Shown in pieces: positions 24,932 to 38,594 of a DNA stretch of 64,000 bases. The notes beneath the pieces are model-generated. The model did no database searches, had not been told where the DNA came from, and was given only the letters and a program-made list of their open reading frames with translations. The stretch comes from Acanthaster planci. Its lineage: Eukaryota; Echinodermata; Asteroidea; Valvatida; Acanthasteridae. Made by a program: the position numbers and the translations under genes. The stretch is taken from NCBI RefSeq assembly GCF_001949145.1, contig NW_019091381.1, positions 288,531 to 352,530 of the forward strand, read 5' to 3'. Position 1 is the first letter of the stretch; each line of letters begins with the position of its first letter.

Positions 24932-27900
24932 TTGTACATGTAGATGCCTGTCACTTCTTGTCCTTCCATTTATCTAAATGTCACAGGTATCTTGACAGCA
25001 ATAAGAACACTCTCTTGTTTCATCAACTGCATCTAGCAATCCTAAGCAGTATCAAACCCAAGCACCTCAAGCAGACAACTATTTTATGTTTCATACCGGT
25101 ATTTATAGTCAACCAATTGTGTATAAAGCTCTCTGCATTGAATCACTTGCAATCAAGGAAAACTTGTGACATGGATTTCTTACCATGAGAGGTTGTAAGA
25201 ATTACCTGTAAATTGAACAATCTTTACCTACAGTGTATGTCATTTCCGCTTTTTTGTTTATTTGTTAAAGGTAAAATATGACCTACAATTATTCATACTA
25301 GTTCTGTATCCAAACAAAAGTTTCTCAATACTCATTTTGTTAAAGTTGAGACTCAGTAAAGATTATTTCAATATTACAGGTACTGTGTACATTGGAACAC
25401 TTATACCCTCAACAGTTTAAGAGAGATAAAAGTCCTTGCCAATTACTCGTACAGGCACAGGCTGGCATACATGTACGTTTGGTGAGAGCGCAGTCCTTTC
25501 GCTGTTCCATGCTTCAATCACTACAAAAAATGACTCTCTGCAATAAGAAAACGAGCAAGGACAGGATTTCCTAGAGTACATGAACTTCAGTCATTCTGTG
25601 AAGTGGGCCGACATATATTTCTATTGCAATGAAAAACATAAAACATTAACAGCAATAGGCACTGCATAGTGACAAGATGTCTCCTGGGCACTGAAGTCTG
25701 CCGCCCCTATTCCCTTAACAAGTTCTCTTAAGAACGTTGACATTTTGCAGTGTTCTGCCTGAGGGGCTGTGCGTCTTACTGAAATGAAGACACTGAGAAA
25801 CAGAGACAACAGTAGGAGGCCTTGGAGATTGCAAGGTGTGTGGGAGTATAACCATGTTATTGCTAGAAGGATGGATGGGAGCAATGAAGAAAAGATGTGC
25901 CTCAGGGTTTGATGCTACTCTAGCTCATAAGTAGGGGATGTACCAGTAGTTGGGATGCTTAGTCCACTACAACACAAGCTGGAATGTCATCTGCTGGAAT
26001 GCATACTCCATGAACCTCTGGGAAGAATGGCTCCTTTTACATTTCAAGCTTTCAAAAAGCAATCAAGACAGATATCAAAAAACCTTTACAAATCTGACCA
26101 AGTTAGAGTTTATACCCTCTTCATTGTGTAAGTTTTTACTATTAAAATGCCGACTTGTAAAGGAAATGTAAGCTGTGTACAGAGGACTAAACTTACTTCA
26201 CAAGCAGTGCTCAGCTTTACCAACCATCCTGAACACTATTGAAATACAAAAACCCACTCAACCCTTTTGAGTGTTAAATATACATGTATATGTGTAAATA
26301 AAATCAATCTGTGATTACTACAGAATGAAAGTATTTAATTTACAATCCACCCAAACTCAACTCTTACAAGGGACAAAAATGCCAATTTTGTCATTTCTAC
26401 TTCCAATCCTTTTGACTAGACACAGTATCAGTAAATCTGCATCTAGGTGAAATCTTGTAACAGAATAATAACAGATATTTCTAATCCAAATCCACACATT
26501 CCTGAAATCCAGATCAATGCCTCCAGTCATCACAACTTCCTCATAAATATTTCTCAGTTTTCTTTGGAGTTTTTATCCAAAATAACCCAAAATAAAAACT
26601 ACATGTATTCCCAGGAATATAATGAGCATTCTCAATATACTGAGGTTGACTTGCTACATCGTCAGCTTAGAACAATTCGTCAATGCACTGCACATTGAAT
26701 TCATTACGCAGGAAATTGTTCCTAACGACAGTAGGGAATTCAGTCACTTCTTGAAGAGAACAGAGTGAGCAGGAAAAAAATGACTGAAACAGAAAATAAA
26801 TTAAAGAGAATGTGACAACCATGTCTAAAATGGGTAACTGGGAAAAAATTATAAATTAAATTTACCACGAATAGTTGAACAGAAATGAAACAGAATACGG
26901 GTAGAAACCTGCAAATGTAGAAAACAAAATTTGATGAAAGAATTCTACCCACTGTAGGTACATGTACATGTACGCTCTGCTCCTTTAAGACAGGTGTCTG
27001 GTCTAGTCTTCATCCATATTCCGCTGAGTTCCTAGGGGTCTTTCCTCACATTATAGAGGCACTAAGGCAAGCAGCGACAGTGCAGGTGTGAAAGCTAAGA
27101 AGGTAATCAAATATCTAGAAGGCCTGAAATGTCACGTTGGGCCGGTCATCTCCAGGAGCTACTCCGAGCTTGACAAGAAAGATAACTAGCTCAATCTTGG
27201 AAGTTGCGTGCCCTGCCCTGCTTGACAAGAACAAAATAATCCTGTTGACAGTGAAGAGATTTTAACTGACAAAGTACAGCTCAAGATGGAGTGTATGTAT
27301 TCCCTAAACTCCAACATTCTTCAGCAAAAAACCACGACCAAATTTCAATCTCTGAAGATGAGATACACGTATCGGATAAAACCTGGTTTGGTACAGGACT
27401 GTTATGCATGTTGCAGAGAGCATGATGTATGACTGTCTCATAAACAATGTCCACATTCTGAGGAATCATTCTCGAAATGAGCAGACTATTACAAGCGTGT
27501 TTCCGCTAACATTTTACACAACATACCAGCAGCATGACTGAGCTGACTCCAATTCTTACTGTCTATATTCCATGGAAGAGTGTTTATTTAAAACCCTGAC
27601 ATCTCTTTAATGTAAACTGTCTGAACCATCACTCCATAGAATGACATCTTCAAACGACAACTGAAATACCCAGCAGACTAACTGAAATCTAATTTAGTGC
27701 ACCCATAACTAATGAAAGAGATGACAGCCGATTTGTGTGTTGTTTTGTCAGATGGAATTCCCAGTGCCCCAACAGTCTCTCAGTGAGGCATGAGCTTGAT
27801 AAATTTGCCATCACTGAAGTAAAACGTTTGCTGGACTGCAACCCAGTATAGTGCTTTTCTTACCAGTATTACACCAGTTGAGTTGGTATCAAAAGATGGG

Positions 27901-30900
27901 TTAACTATAATAACAGAAATCATGAAAGATACAGACTGGCATTGTTAGAGTAAATTCTCATCACTATGGTGAAGTGACACCTTAAACAGCTTAATATCAT
28001 CTCTCATCTATCTTCAACCAACTGTCAAAGTGTATTTACAACTAGTATCCCCAGCTCTAACAATGCCCCGAACAAATCCCACCAATAACTACCGGTATGG
28101 TATACAATACGAGTTGGCGTTTCAATTTGTGTAATCAAACACAAGCCTTAGACAAGCTCAAACCATTTGCAGAAAGCCAGTCTCAATGAACCAATCCAAA
28201 ATGTCAGCAGTTACTTAGTAACAGTGTAGGTTGGCATGCTACACTCCAAGACCACTTTTCCCTGTGAAGCTATCAATCTTAATTAAACACAGAGCTCAGG
28301 ACACTGACAACGAATGACCAACAGAATAACATGGCTTGAAGTAGGGTATGCCATTTAGAAATGTGCATTCATGCATACATTATCTCACTAATTATCACTA
28401 CAAATCATCTCCTTTCATCCAAACATCAGGTAGGAATAACAACCCTCGCAAATATTCCATCGATACTTATGCCGCCTCTTCAGCTCTTCCCATCAAACCA
28501 AGGTAAACAATAAAAATTGCATAATTATCACTGGCCCATGAAAGGCAATTAAACTACATGTATTTTAAGAAATACTGTTAAGATGCTGTTGAAACAGCAA
28601 AGAAAAACATGGAGATTGAGTTTGCAGTAGTGCTGTATTTCTGTCTGAAACAAACTGGGCATTACCATTGACGTTTACATGTAATATTTTACAATTAATC
28701 CCTCTATCCGCCTTGAGCAAAAGCTATAAACACTAGTAGTTTCAACTTCTTATATTTTATGGTACATGTACCGGTATGTTAATTCAACAAGATAACTGAT
28801 CACAAGAAATAAGACAATTTCTAAATTTTGCCAGTATAAACCTATCCCCTTATCAATCATCCTTTGTTCCTGGAATTGACATGTGTAAACAAAGTAAAAT
28901 TTCTCATAGGACAAAAGACTCTGCTTATCCACCATTAATTCAACAAAATTGTTTACTCTTCATAAACTGATCTCTCTAGCGGTTCAGAAAAAAGTAAACA
29001 GACATGAATACTACCACTATGTGGCCGAGATTATCAACAGGAAGCCAGAACACATGTCAAACATATTGGTTGAAAAGTTTAGAGTTAAGATGTACCTGTA
29101 CCCTGTTGACAGATTATGTGTCATGCCACATTGCGCAAGAGTTATTTGAACACTTAGAATGTACATGTACAAGTACATGTACCTGTAAGTACATGTACAA
29201 ATAGGTTTAACACCAGCATTCACTGAAAAGGGAATATGTATTTGCACTTTTATTGCTTAATTAATAAAATGTACTCTTGCTGTGCCAGCAGTGGTAACTA
29301 AAAAAAGACCTGCGGTACGTGTACCACATTGGGATGGAGTTACATGTACCTGTACTAAAGACAGATGGACAAATGTCTCTACGGTAAGCCTGAATGGCTC
29401 CTGGAAAGAACATTATCCACATGCCATTTTAAAATTCTGGTCAAATAGCTACTTTCCAAGAATGCAAGTTTGTACCAACTACATAGCCACAGGCAAATAG
29501 TACCCCAATATGTCTGCTGGCCTATTCTATTGTACCAGTTATATGCAAATTGGTCCAGATCTACATTAACCTGTAGTGTAGCTGCTCAGCTCTCTGCTGT
29601 CTGGTTACTAATTAATCCCATTATTGCAGCCACAAACCAAACACTCAGTTATAAATTATATCTACATGTATGGTGTATCTCAGGTACAGGTATACATGTA
29701 TGTACATCATGGAACAAACATGCAATGTGTAATGATTACTTAAAAGACTCCAAAGCAGAGCAGTAATGCTGAATACTAACCATGTGATTTTTTAAAAATT
29801 ACATTACAGGCTAATGCACAGAATGAATGGGTGTCAAATACAACACCAACCACACAATGTACCAGTACTACCTGTGTATATGATTTCTTGTTTATTTTAC
29901 CCGGTAGGTAATTTCCTTGACAGAGCAATTAAACATTTACTGTGATAGTCTGGATACAGTTGGGGGGGGGGGGGGTTAGGATGACGGCCTATGTTCAAAA
30001 ACATGCACAGGTACACATGCATGTCTACTTTGATATAAAATAAACACTGATTCATGTTCCTCGTTCTTCACAAAGTTAACACAGAATGTCACATACCATA
30101 CTAGCCTCCCGACACAATTAGTTGTGGTACGTTTTGTGGTTCGACCAAAATTCAGGGAGAAACCCCTTGCACAACCTACTCTATCAGAACTGCCTGGCAA
30201 CAACAAAAACAGTAGGAGGTCAATCTCGAATACTGTAATATCTAGTCTGTACCAGCCAAAACTACATCCAGACAAAAACTGAGAAGTCTATTAGAGCAAA
30301 TCAATCATTTCCAGTCATGCTGGTGGGTGAATTCTCCACATATGGTATGTTATTTTGATCTATCCATGTTTACCCTTTATATGTACAATATAAAATGGCT
30401 GTGTAGACAAACCAATACGGTTGAAACTAACCAATTTCAATATTTACAGGTGTGCCTTCATGAGATTCTATAATACCTGGTATCCCTCCCCCCCCAAAAA
30501 AAAAGTACAGCACATACAGGTCTAGTTTCAAAGATATTTTAGATCCCACCCACACACATAGAACACAAACCACACTTTAAATAGAAGTAACAACTGCATT
30601 GACTTTGATTTCTCTCCAAAAACACTGAGATGGCTTTGATGGGGCGGGGTACTGGTAGGTGTGAATTATGATACATTAAAATTACTATTTCTCTATCACT
30701 GCAGTCTGATACAGTTTGATGAAATAAATTTCTCAGGCTACTTACCTGAAATTTTCCTTCAACACAGACTCTAACTCCAGGTCCAACTTTTAAATTTCAC
30801 TGCAATCCTTTGCTTCTCTCAATCCATCTAATATTCTTTACTCAGAATTCACTTAATCCCAACACAATTGACTGAACAGCTGGGCAAAGTGGGTTTACAA

Positions 30901-32719
30901 TCCAGCAGTTGTATAAATTGCAGCAAGAAATTATTATCTCAAATAAACTAGCAGGATGAAACAACTTTCATGTCACCTCGACAGATGAGCATAGCGAGAA
31001 TGACAAATCGCCATGGATATAGTACCAACCATTTCAACGGTGAACGGTGAATAGAACGGAGCAATCAATACACCAAATGAGGTATACAACAAACGTCCAA
31101 AATGGGCAACAAAAGCTAAAAAGTGCAAGGACAAACTGACTCAATGATAAACAAAGTCTTGTTTCTCATTAAAGAATCCTGTTTTACATCAGTCATATTT
31201 TACACTTTTTACAGGGATTTAAATCCATTTTCAACCTCAATTTAGTTGCACATTGATGTTTTGAAACAGCATGACTTTTAAAACATCTTAATAAAAGAAC
31301 ATCCTTAAGAATAAATAATAATGCAATTATAGAGAAGTTTACAATAAAGTAATAAATTTAACTCCAAAAATTTAGAAACTATTTGACAACTGCAAAAAAT
31401 GACTTGATAGAAATCCCAAACCATTGGTACAGTACTTCTTAGTAGTTCTATTCCTACACAGCACCTTCCTGACATTAATTAAGCCAGCTTTCCACTTGAA
31501 TGAAGATTTCTATGCTCCATATCTTTCCATATTAAAAAATGTTGGAATGGAAGTCAAGTGTGTCAATTTGTTCAAACTTGAGTGTTGGAATATTATGATA
31601 GGAGAGTTGTATGTTACATATATGCACGGTACTCTTCAAATGGTACCCGTAGAAGTAATGAATGCAGAATCATGGAGCCTATTACCACTGCACTCAGGTT
31701 AGTTTCACTGCCAATGAATTCATTCCAATATATTGACAGGCTGGTCCCGCTTTGATGCATTGCCCATTGAATGTCATTTATCCTCTTGCCTTCTGGACAC
31801 CTGACAAAGGGGTTGATCCCTTTCAAAAGTCCAGATGTTTCAGGAAAGTACTAAATATGAATACAAGTGTGGAATTTCAGACATTAAAAAACACCAAATT
31901 GATACTAATCAGCATTCCAGCAATATTCTAATGAATTTTTGGCACGCACCTTCCCAAACCAAAAAATGATTAGCAACACACATGAACATGTACCTGCACT
32001 GTACATCGTGTTCAGTTTCTTATCCAAAACCAATGTGTTTTGATGAGGCAGAACATTCGAAAGTGAAAAACAAGTTTCTGGTACATATACATGTACCATT
32101 ATTCACCAAGTTATAAACAACTATCTTACTTTTTCATGCAAAGATGCATAGCCAAACAGAACTTAAAGGTACCCTTGGCCTACTCAAGTAATTTTTATGA
32201 GAAACATGACTTCAGATCTGCGGGCCACTAAGTCTTGAAAGCAGCAGCCAATGTCTAGTCAATGCACATGTAGGGTCATATGGGCTAAAACCATTGTTAA
32301 GTGAGCTATAGGAATCCCCCTTTTGTGAGACTAGCATTCCACAATGCCTGAGTCATCCTAAGGGTTGGTTGTGAAATGTGTTGATTTGGGGGAAAAATAG
32401 GCTTACAGGAACATGAACATGTCCTAGAAAACAGAGTATGGGTGTAGTCTACCCCTGTGCACTGACTTCAAGAAGCACCGGTACGAGCAGACTTGGTACC
32501 TTCAAAACAATTTTAACTTGACATTCTTGCATGCCTCAATACACGAAAAAAATCCAAGTGAGTCAAAAAAGTGCCTTTTTCTCTTTCTCTTGACTTCCAG
32601 CAATTCTCAACTCCCCCCCCCCAAAAAAAACCAAATAACAAAATCCTTGGTTGTGAAGGTAGGGTGACTGATACTTTTCTGACTAAATTACCGTGTATTG
32701 GCCACATCCCGTGTAGGTT

Positions 32720-32765
32720 CATAAAATGAGATGATAAGATCCATAAAATGAGATGATAAGATCCA
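32720..32765. repeat. Short 22-bp tandem repeat, two copies
   Basis: The unit starting CATAAAATGAGATGATAAG occurs twice in succession at a period of 22 bp without visible mismatches. Confidence 0.8.
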
Positions 32766-34576
32766 TGTATGCATTGAAAATAACCACACAATGGTATGGA
32801 TGATACACCCGAGAATACTGCTACACTTGTGGCATAAACTTAAAACAACAAAAATCCAATTGCTGATTTTTTTTTTTTTTTTTACATACTGGTATGTCTC
32901 TTGGGTCACAAGAAATTCATTGCACAGGTGTTCAGTACCAACCCTGTACACTGTACTAGTCTGTACATCTACATGTACCGTACATAACAAAAGCATACCT
33001 GCAGATTTCTCCGATTTTGATGTGCCATCAATAACAAGTAAAATACCAAAAGGTTCCCTAGGTGAGCACTGGTCATCACCACTCAACCACTTTAGCCTAC
33101 TATCTCATGACAATTCAAATCTTATTACATGTACCTTGATCCCTAAAGTTCCTGGTTGCATACATGTATTTGACCTTAGACGACCCTGTTGCGCTATAAG
33201 AATAAGGTCATGGAAACCAAAGTGAAAAGTATGCTGCATTCTATTGACAGTTACAGTGTGCAGTGCACTTGCAACACTGATTTTTAAACAGGTATAATTT
33301 TCCCTTAAGAAAATTTCAGAATTCAGCTACGTGTATAACCATCAAATTTTGCAACCAGATTTTGAACCAAAAGCCAACCTTCAAAGTACATTCATACATG
33401 CACATTAACGAGTGTCATATAAGACTGACAAATTTCCTTTAATCCACTGCTGACAGTTTTGAGCCAGACAGGCTATACAAAGGCCTTACATCATTTCTAC
33501 AATACATCTCTGGCATTAATCGAAATCCTTTCCATCGATTTGCAAAGCCTTGAATTTCATGGCTTCAGCGATTCCCTGCTTCTGATGTCTGTCCTGACAG
33601 GAACCACTTAGGTTGGGCAGACTTGACCAGTAAAATTACCCTATAGGATTACATCTAGCCACACCATTTAGAAGACTTGCTGTTTATTTATGGAAGCAAA
33701 TTAAAATGATCCAGTCACTTTAGGTTTGGTGTCTCCTGAGACAGTGTGAGTCATGCTTACATGTAAAGGCAGATTGGGCAACCCAAAGATACTCATATCA
33801 TCCCAAAATTTGCCCTACTTTTGATTTTTTTTTACTCCCTCCTCTGCATAGGATACATACATGTATTCACCATCAATATTCACGAGTGCAATGTCTGCAT
33901 AATTCAAATTGTACATCTGTAATGTACATTTAGTCAACAATAATAAAAATCCTGTTTTTTAAAACCCAAAATATCATTTTTTTCCTTTAAATCTGATTTT
34001 TTTGTTATTAATTGAAATCAGTTTTTTTTATCGATCTTTGTGTAGTTGTCCAGATGGTTTTTGGTCCAAAAGTTCAAGACATGAAATACCGAAGGACACA
34101 CTGCTGACTGCTGAGGTTAAATTTATCATACATGTATGCTGAACTCTATGATACATAAAATGTTTATTCCAACATGTACCCCTAGGAGAGTTTGTGTGTA
34201 TTTGTGGGTTTTTTAAATCAAACACAGAAGTTTGCTAAGTCCAGTTACATTGTATGATGAAATAAAACACAAATTCTTGGTATGAATAAACTGCTGAATG
34301 CAAATTTCAATGATAAAACAAGATGATTAAACTTCAAGATCGGTGTCTTGCTTCTTCAATTGGGATAAAACTCCTGTACTTGTAACACATGACATGCCTA
34401 ATGTAACACTTCGAGAGACTTTATCGAATAAGTAGGCCTACACATCTTTGGTGTTCCAATTTTCTTGATACATGTATTTGGAAATGCTGCATTATATGCG
34501 TTCCCATGTAAATGGAATGACTAGTGAATTACATAATGCATGCAGTACATCCAGTTGTAGCAAATGGAGAGTGGTG

Positions 34577-34852
34577 TACATGTATGTACATGTACATGTT
34601 CATCAGGCACACATGTACACGTTCATCAGGCACACATGTACATATATGTACATGTTCATCAGGCACACATGTACATGTTCATTAGGCACACATGTACATG
34701 TTCATTAGGCACACATGTACACGTTCATCAGGCACACATGTACATATATGTACATGTTCATCAGGCACACATGTACATGTTCATCAGGCACACATGTACA
34801 TGTTCATCAGGCACACATGTACATGTTCATCAGGCACACATGTACATGTATA
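34577..34852. repeat. 23-bp minisatellite with higher-order pattern
   Basis: Ten units based on ATGTACATGTTCATCAGGCA plus CAC follow one another. Most are 23 bp. Two are 33 bp because of an inserted ATATATGTAC. Variants (ACGTTC, then the long unit) recur four units apart, giving a higher-order period of about 102 bp. The long open frames here are a by-product of the repeat and are not a gene. Confidence 0.9.
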
Positions 34853-37228
34853 GTAAATGTTGAATAAGTGTATTAAAGAGAAACATTATACACAAAATCA
34901 CCCACTTCTGGTTGTGTGGGAACTGAGAAACGTTTTAAAGGCATCAGTATTTATTCAGCCATTTCTTCCTTTCAATTACCCAAAAGAATTTAAGATTTCT
35001 TTGAAAGTTTTTTAAGTGATTTAAATCAGGATTTAAATCAACCAGCCATGAATTTGTTTTTGCAGCCTAAAAGTAAATTTTATCAAACAAAACGAGCATG
35101 CCCAGCCCAGCATCTAGTATTAATCTGCACATATTTGGAAATCACAATGGTAACATTAAAAATTTTGTAACCCCTCATGATTTTTACTGATCCTTGGAAA
35201 AGAGCTAAAGCATCATCATCACTGTTTATTAACAACGTATCAAAGGCAACAATCCATGGACAAATGACAATGGAAGAAACTGAATATAAGGTTATAAATA
35301 TGGAATTGACAAATGAAATCCACCTTGCTCACCTCGGGAAGGTGGCATTCAAGGAAATCACCCAAGGTGGCAGGTGGGAAAAGGACGACATGTAAAAAAT
35401 AATTGGAGGAGATGACAGTAGCACAGTATCATTGCACTCACGCCGCATGCATGTTAAAACTTGAAAGATGCAACTGTGAATTCATGCATTCAGCAAGTCA
35501 CAACGACCCCGTCAGTCCAGTAGCCATTTAATGTGCAAATACATGCTAAGTGCATACATGTACCGCACATACAGTGTACTGTAGAACCTGTATGCAAGGA
35601 TGTACATGTACCGTATACCACTACAAATTACAATAATGCCTCCTTATCCCAGTAGCTAGACAAGTCAGTACATGAACTAACTAAATACACATGTGCCTCA
35701 TCTAAAATAGACAAACATTCATCACAGCTACAAACACAATGAGCTGTCACAAACAACTTTGAACAACAACTCTCCCTTTAACTTGACAAAAATATGTCCT
35801 GTTGTTCTTCCTTCTATACAGGATTTAACGGTAAATTTCCCCTTTCCTTTATTATGATAACACAATGTCCCAACTCACTTTCCTCTGGCACACCAGTTAA
35901 GAAAACACATTGGCATTAATAATGAGCACTTTTTACTTTCAATAAATGCCTTGGAGCAACTGAACTAAGTGAAGGGATAGTTGTTACGGTTGTAGTTGGG
36001 AAACTATTGTTACTTTCCTCAGAAACAGAGATACATGTACATGTACATGCATATACCCAGGATTACAAAGTGAATGCACCAGCGATCATCAAGGGCAGAA
36101 AAAAATGATGGAACAAAAGAAAACCAGGCTATCAAAATACCACCAGGGTACTTTCAATGGGAAAACCTCACCAGCTTTGAAGGTGTGTGGGAAAAAAGTC
36201 AAATACCTATCAGATTAGCTGGAATATAACAATCATTCCTAACTATCAAATCTGTACCAAATATTTACAATCAAACAAAACAGCTGCGACGATGTCTCAA
36301 TTCCAAATCGGTATTACAATGGGGATGAAGAATTTGAGCCTTTTTCATTTCAAATTTGCTTACAAAAATTAAAAGAGAAGAAAAAGGTCCCCCAACAAAT
36401 ATTCAAAGAAAAGTTCCTGAATGCAAATGGCTACATGTACATGAAAGGTGTAGCCAAGGATTTCATAAAATGAGGAACTGTACATTATTTGTCAAGTTCT
36501 ATGGCTAGTTTGCTACTTCTCCTCAAAACTGCTAATTTCTTTTTGCTTTCCAATTATGAAAATTGAATTTACTTCTTGTACACAAATGTTCAGCAATTTC
36601 GGAGCCTTAAGAAGAAAAGCACAGCTGAGGTTAATGACATTTGCTGGAGATGCAATCTAACCTACCCAAGGTCATCTCTCCATGTACATAAGCACACTTG
36701 GCAAACACCAGTACAGTACTGACTATGGACTTTATCCATTTTAGCTGATTCACAGAGCTGTGGCATTGTCTTCAAGATTTGAAAATATGTACAAATTTTC
36801 TCCCAAAATAAGTCACTTCCTTTTCCTTTCATGATTTCAACAAAATTACATACATACATGTCTGTACTAGTACATGTGCATGTATGTTCCCAGAGCTGAA
36901 TCAAACCAAAGAGATCCCACGCATTAAATCCGTAGGAATTAATATTTAATAAGATCAAGTGTGTTATCTTGCCTTGCATACCACTCATACTTCACCTAGG
37001 GAACCCCACTACATATTACAGGTACATGTAAGCCCATTCAGTCACTGCCAACCATATCAATTACTTTATACACTGTACATTCACTACCAAAGATATCTTC
37101 TCCAGGTAAATGGACAAGCTGGTGCCAAGCAGAGAGCATATAGTCTTCATTACTACACAGAACTCTGAATACGCAGCTGTGATGAGCTGACATGGAGACA
37201 CAAGTGGCTGGACTGTTCAGGTTAAGAA

Positions 37229-37258
37229 ATTTTTATTGAGGTGGACTCTCAATAAAAT
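37229..37258. terminator. Palindrome with poly(A) signals on both strands
   Basis: ATTTTTATTGAG at 37229-37240 and CTCAATAAAAT at 37248-37258 are inverted copies, placing an AATAAA on the minus strand (37237-37232) and on the plus strand (37251-37256). It lies about 200 nt beyond the stop of the candidate terminal exon at 37435-37484. Confidence 0.3.
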
Positions 37259-37434
37259 CTAGGCTGATTTACTGAATGCTGAAAGGAGAATGATGGCTTT
37301 TACTTCACCATTTGAAAGACATATTCTTCCATGAATTACAAATTCCTCAGAAAAACATAAAATTCAGAGCATTTGCATAGTACATGAGAAAGTAAACGGT
37401 ACAAGCATTAGAGGGCCAAGTCTTCTATTTTCCT

Positions 37435-37484
37435 TCAAGAGTAGTCATCAGGCGGTAGAGTAACATCTTTTTTCTGCCTTTGCA
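37435..37484 (-). CDS. Possible alternative terminal exon or small-gene 3' exon
   Basis: A good polypyrimidine/TAG acceptor ends at 37485 on the minus strand, followed by a frame reading QRQKKDVTLPPDDYS and a TGA at 37437-37435. A minus-strand AATAAA follows 200 nt later. It joins in phase to the exon at 38595-38634, which would give a 29-residue product. It could be an early-terminating RAPGEF1 transcript, the end of an unrecognised small gene, or chance. Confidence 0.3.
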
Positions 37485-37750
37485 CTAGAAAATAAATTTA
37501 AAGAAATTGTAACAAACTGCATCTCATTCATACAATGTACATGTATGTTAGCACTAAAGTTAATCAAACACAAGCAGTACGCCTACATGTATCCTGAATG
37601 TCCTTTTTGTTAATGCTCTTACATGTACACAGAAAACATGGAAAACAAAGCTAAACATCACTCTATTGTAGTTTTGTGTTACTTTCTGATTAACAGCTCA
37701 TATCACTCTTCAAGACTGTAGGGTAGGTACTGGTCAGACAACAGGCCAAT

Positions 37751-37825
37751 ACAGCCGTTTCACAATAGTGCGCCACCATGAGTTTGCAATGTGTTGGCCA
37801 ATCACAGTGCGCAAAATTTGTTATT
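37751..37825. mobile_element. Solo arm of the 23-kb foldback family
   Basis: The stretch from CAATACAGCCGTTTCACA through TGTTGGCCAATCACA matches one arm of the element at 23124-23290 with scattered differences. The opposite arm is absent, so this is a truncated or decayed copy. Confidence 0.75.
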
Positions 37826-38261
37826 TTCATGTAGTGTCTGCAAACACACGTCCTCAGGCTAGTATATGTATGTAGCCTAAGCCCTTTGTGAAAACACATA
37901 CATGTATGAAATACTGATTAACAGATTAATTAATGGAAAAAAGAGTCCATAAGGCCTACTTTCCAAAAATGTCTTAGTGATGACAAGTTCATATTTAATT
38001 TTAAGTTAAAAAAAAATTATGGACAGGGTTCCATGCATACATGTACCGACAACACTCGATACCCCAGCACACAAACATATGAGACATATCTGACAATAAA
38101 AAATATGTCAAATCTTTGGAATTTTTTTGGCTAAATTTTACGTTATCCCTTTTGGGAAGTCCATATACATGTACGGACGCCAGAAATTATTCCCTAGAGT
38201 GACCTAGAGGGAAAAACCAAGTCGTCACATCAAGTCAATTTAGAAAACACTTTCAGACTAC

Positions 38262-38325
38262 TCTCATAGGGTTTGTGCACATGGTGTCAAGTGGCATCCC
38301 TATATGGAACTCTTTCCTCATTATC
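38262..38325 (+). repeat. Dispersed repeat, copy A
   Basis: The segment with GTGCACATGGTGTCAAGTG followed by TATATGGAACTCTTTCC has a clear relative at 59961-60015 and weaker echoes near 38381 and 55091. It lies about 300 nt downstream of the proposed RAPGEF1 first exon and encodes nothing. Confidence 0.6.
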
Positions 38326-38594
38326 TGACAGCTGTTACTTAAATGTTGTAGACCTACAACATTTTATGGGAAAATTAGTTTTGTCCGTTTACGGAACTCT
38401 TTCCAAAATTTTGTTGGTCTGAGTGTCAGTCTGTAGCATAACATACCTCCTGGTCAGATCATAGGATCAGATTCACAAATTAACATTAGTCCATAAATGT
38501 AGAAAATTTAAGACAATTTAAGTTATGATAACTAGGCTAATCAACTGAAACTAATGTTATCATGGATGTGCAAGATTGCCAGTTCAAAACTTAC

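Larger units (their letters stand above)
18589..38594 (-). other. Repeat-rich region, probable RAPGEF1 intron 1
   Basis: No confident gene was found here on either strand. If exon 1 is correctly placed at 38595-38634, this is one intron of about 20 kb. It holds the assembly gap, a foldback element and a solo arm of the same family, a minisatellite, a tRNA-like fragment, poly-G, poly-C and poly-A tracts, and dozens of ACATGTAC palindromes. Open frames of 60-110 codons, such as 25621-25884 (-) with a hydrophobic start and 36662-36988 (-), have no supporting splice or similarity evidence. Confidence 0.45.

Noticed and set aside
24013-25188. Long open frames of about 290-355 codons
   Set aside because: They are made almost entirely of N from the assembly gap.
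25621-25884. 87-codon minus-strand frame with a hydrophobic N-terminus
   Set aside because: It could pass for a small secreted protein or an alternative first exon, but no donor in the right phase joins the RAPGEF1 exon at 18588 and no similarity is recognised.
34472-34863. Overlapping 78- and 99-codon plus-strand frames
   Set aside because: They are translations of the 23-bp minisatellite; the peptide is only repeated His, Val, Thr and Cys words.
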